Assembly: GCA_025354075.1 (NCBI GenBank)
Contig: JANXNO010000291.1
Coordinates: 1-5,908, forward strand
Length of the DNA stretch: 5,908 bases
From: Burkholderiales bacterium
GTDB lineage: Bacteria; Pseudomonadota; Gammaproteobacteria; Burkholderiales; Casimicrobiaceae
Direction: 5' to 3'
Of this stretch, positions 5,293 through 5,908 are shown in pieces. The translations under genes and the position numbers were made by a program. Under the pieces are notes generated by a model, which worked only from the letters and a program-made list of their open reading frames with translations, did not search any database and was not told where the DNA came from. How positions within the stretch are numbered: position 1 is the first letter of the stretch; every line of letters begins with the position of its first letter.

Positions 5293-5908
5293 TCAAGCGT
5301 TGCGTCGCGCTCTTACTCCGAGCGTTGCCAGCATCAGTCCAAGCAGCGCCAACATCCATGCAGACAGGGTCGGCACGATCAGCGCGTCGACCGCTTGAAT
5401 GACTGTGGCAGAGCCTGCTGCACTGCTCGCGTCTCCGCTGTAGCTCGCGGTGATTGTGTGAATCCCCACCAGCAAGCTTGGCGTCGTGTAGCTCGCCCGG
5501 CCGTTCGCATCCAGCGGGACGGTTGCGATCAGATTGCCGTTGTCGGTGAAAGTAACGTTACCGGTGGGAATCGCATGCGCTTGCGTTAAAGCCTTTACGC
5601 TGTTGCTCTTTGCAGCGCTTGGAATCACGGGTACAACGACGACGTTGAACGTCACTGCTTGCCCCGCTTTGGACGGGTTCGCCGAACTGGTAATCGTCAT
5701 GGTGCTGCCTGCCGCGCCAACCGCAATCGTTTGCGTAACTTGTGGAGCCTCGTTGTAGTTGCCATTGCCCAATTGGTTGGCCGCGATGATGCAGTTGCCA
5801 CCCAGAACGGCAGTGATCGTTGCCCCATTGATTCCGCTGTTGGTGCAAATCGTTGGCGTAGTAATGGTGAAAGTCACTGGGTTACCAGATGCGACGCCGG
5901 TTGCGCTC
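5293..5908 (-). CDS. Surface protein with Ig-like repeats and IPTL-CTERM tail, C-terminal part (runs off the right edge)
   Basis: The minus-strand frame is open from the window edge to a TGA at 5293-5295. The GTG at 5877 is not a real start, because the codons before it (SATGVASGNPV) continue the same Ig-like repeat seen in the neighbour. About 204 codons are visible. First comes most of one Ig-like unit with a Cys pair and a GNYNEAP motif, then a group-3-type Ig domain (AIPTGNVTFTDNG, YSGDASS), then the VPTLSAW / hydrophobic / RARRNA sorting tail. From TMTITSSANPS to the stop it aligns without gaps to the end of the central gene and differs at a minority of positions, so the two are paralogs. 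It is probably the 3' end of a similarly large secreted protein, with its RCC1 part expected beyond the window, though that is inference. Its stop lies 142 bp before the central gene's start, so co-transcription is possible. Confidence 0.9.
   Translation of the reverse strand, partial: SATGVASGNPVTFTITTPTICTNSGINGATITAVLGGNCIIAANQLGNGNYNEAPQVTQTIAVGAAGSTMTITSSANPSKAGQAVTFNVVVVPVIPSAAKSNSVKALTQAHAIPTGNVTFTDNGNLIATVPLDANGRASYTTPSLLVGIHTITASYSGDASSAAGSATVIQAVDALIVPTLSAWMLALLGLMLATLGVRARRNA
5296..5376 (-). other. IPTL-CTERM-type sorting signal of the right partial protein
   Basis: The last 27 residues repeat the tail of the central protein almost exactly: VPTLSAWMLALLGL is identical, followed by MLATLGV and RARRNA. 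It has the same Glu-to-Ala change in the motif, so the array probably uses one shared sorting route. Confidence 0.8.

Noticed and set aside
4740..5402. A 220-codon plus-strand open frame crossing the gap between two genes
   Set aside because: It is antisense to the signal-peptide region, the intergenic element and the next gene's tail, with low-complexity composition and no recognisable start signal or domain.
5875..5877. GTG as the start of a 194-residue protein
   Set aside because: The frame continues open upstream to the window edge with residues homologous to the neighbour's Ig-like repeat, so this is an internal Val codon of a truncated gene.

Overview
The window holds one continuous minus-strand array of at least three paralogous genes for large secreted surface proteins. 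Transcription runs from right to left: a first gene of which only the 3' end is present (5293-5908), a complete 1460-residue gene (768-5150), and a third gene of which only the 5' end is present (1-462). I found no convincing plus-strand gene, RNA gene, insertion sequence or CRISPR array. The many plus-strand open frames are antisense shadows of the GC-rich repeat-coding DNA.

The complete gene shows the shared plan: an N-terminal signal peptide, fourteen RCC1-type beta-propeller repeats (each with a Cys-x9-Cys-Trp-Gly core), about 630 residues of bacterial Ig-like repeats, and a C-terminal VPTLSAW / hydrophobic segment / RARR tail of the IPTL-CTERM sorting-signal type. The left partial gene shows the same signal-peptide cleavage context (A|QTPS) followed by two RCC1 repeats. 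The right partial gene shows the same Ig-like repeats and a nearly identical IPTL-CTERM tail. Together they indicate a tandemly amplified family. The RCC1 repeats divide into seven with a long Asn/Pro-rich linker and seven with a short linker, which suggests two complete seven-bladed propellers in one chain.

The two gaps between genes (463-767 and 5151-5292) contain related copies of a roughly 120-bp element. It carries two AAAGTCAA words 57-58 bp apart and CCCC-N9-GGGG hairpins. One hairpin pair shows an apparent compensatory change. A third hairpin (635-655) runs into TTTT and is the best terminator candidate for the central gene. Its counterpart just before the central gene's start is disrupted.

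The organism is probably a Gram-negative proteobacterium, perhaps beta or gamma. The basis is the fairly high GC content, Sec-type signal peptides and the IPTL-CTERM tail; the lineage is inferred from general knowledge of where that tail occurs. The proteins are probably exported, anchored or processed at the cell envelope, and act in binding or adhesion. No catalytic motif is visible and the ligand is unknown.
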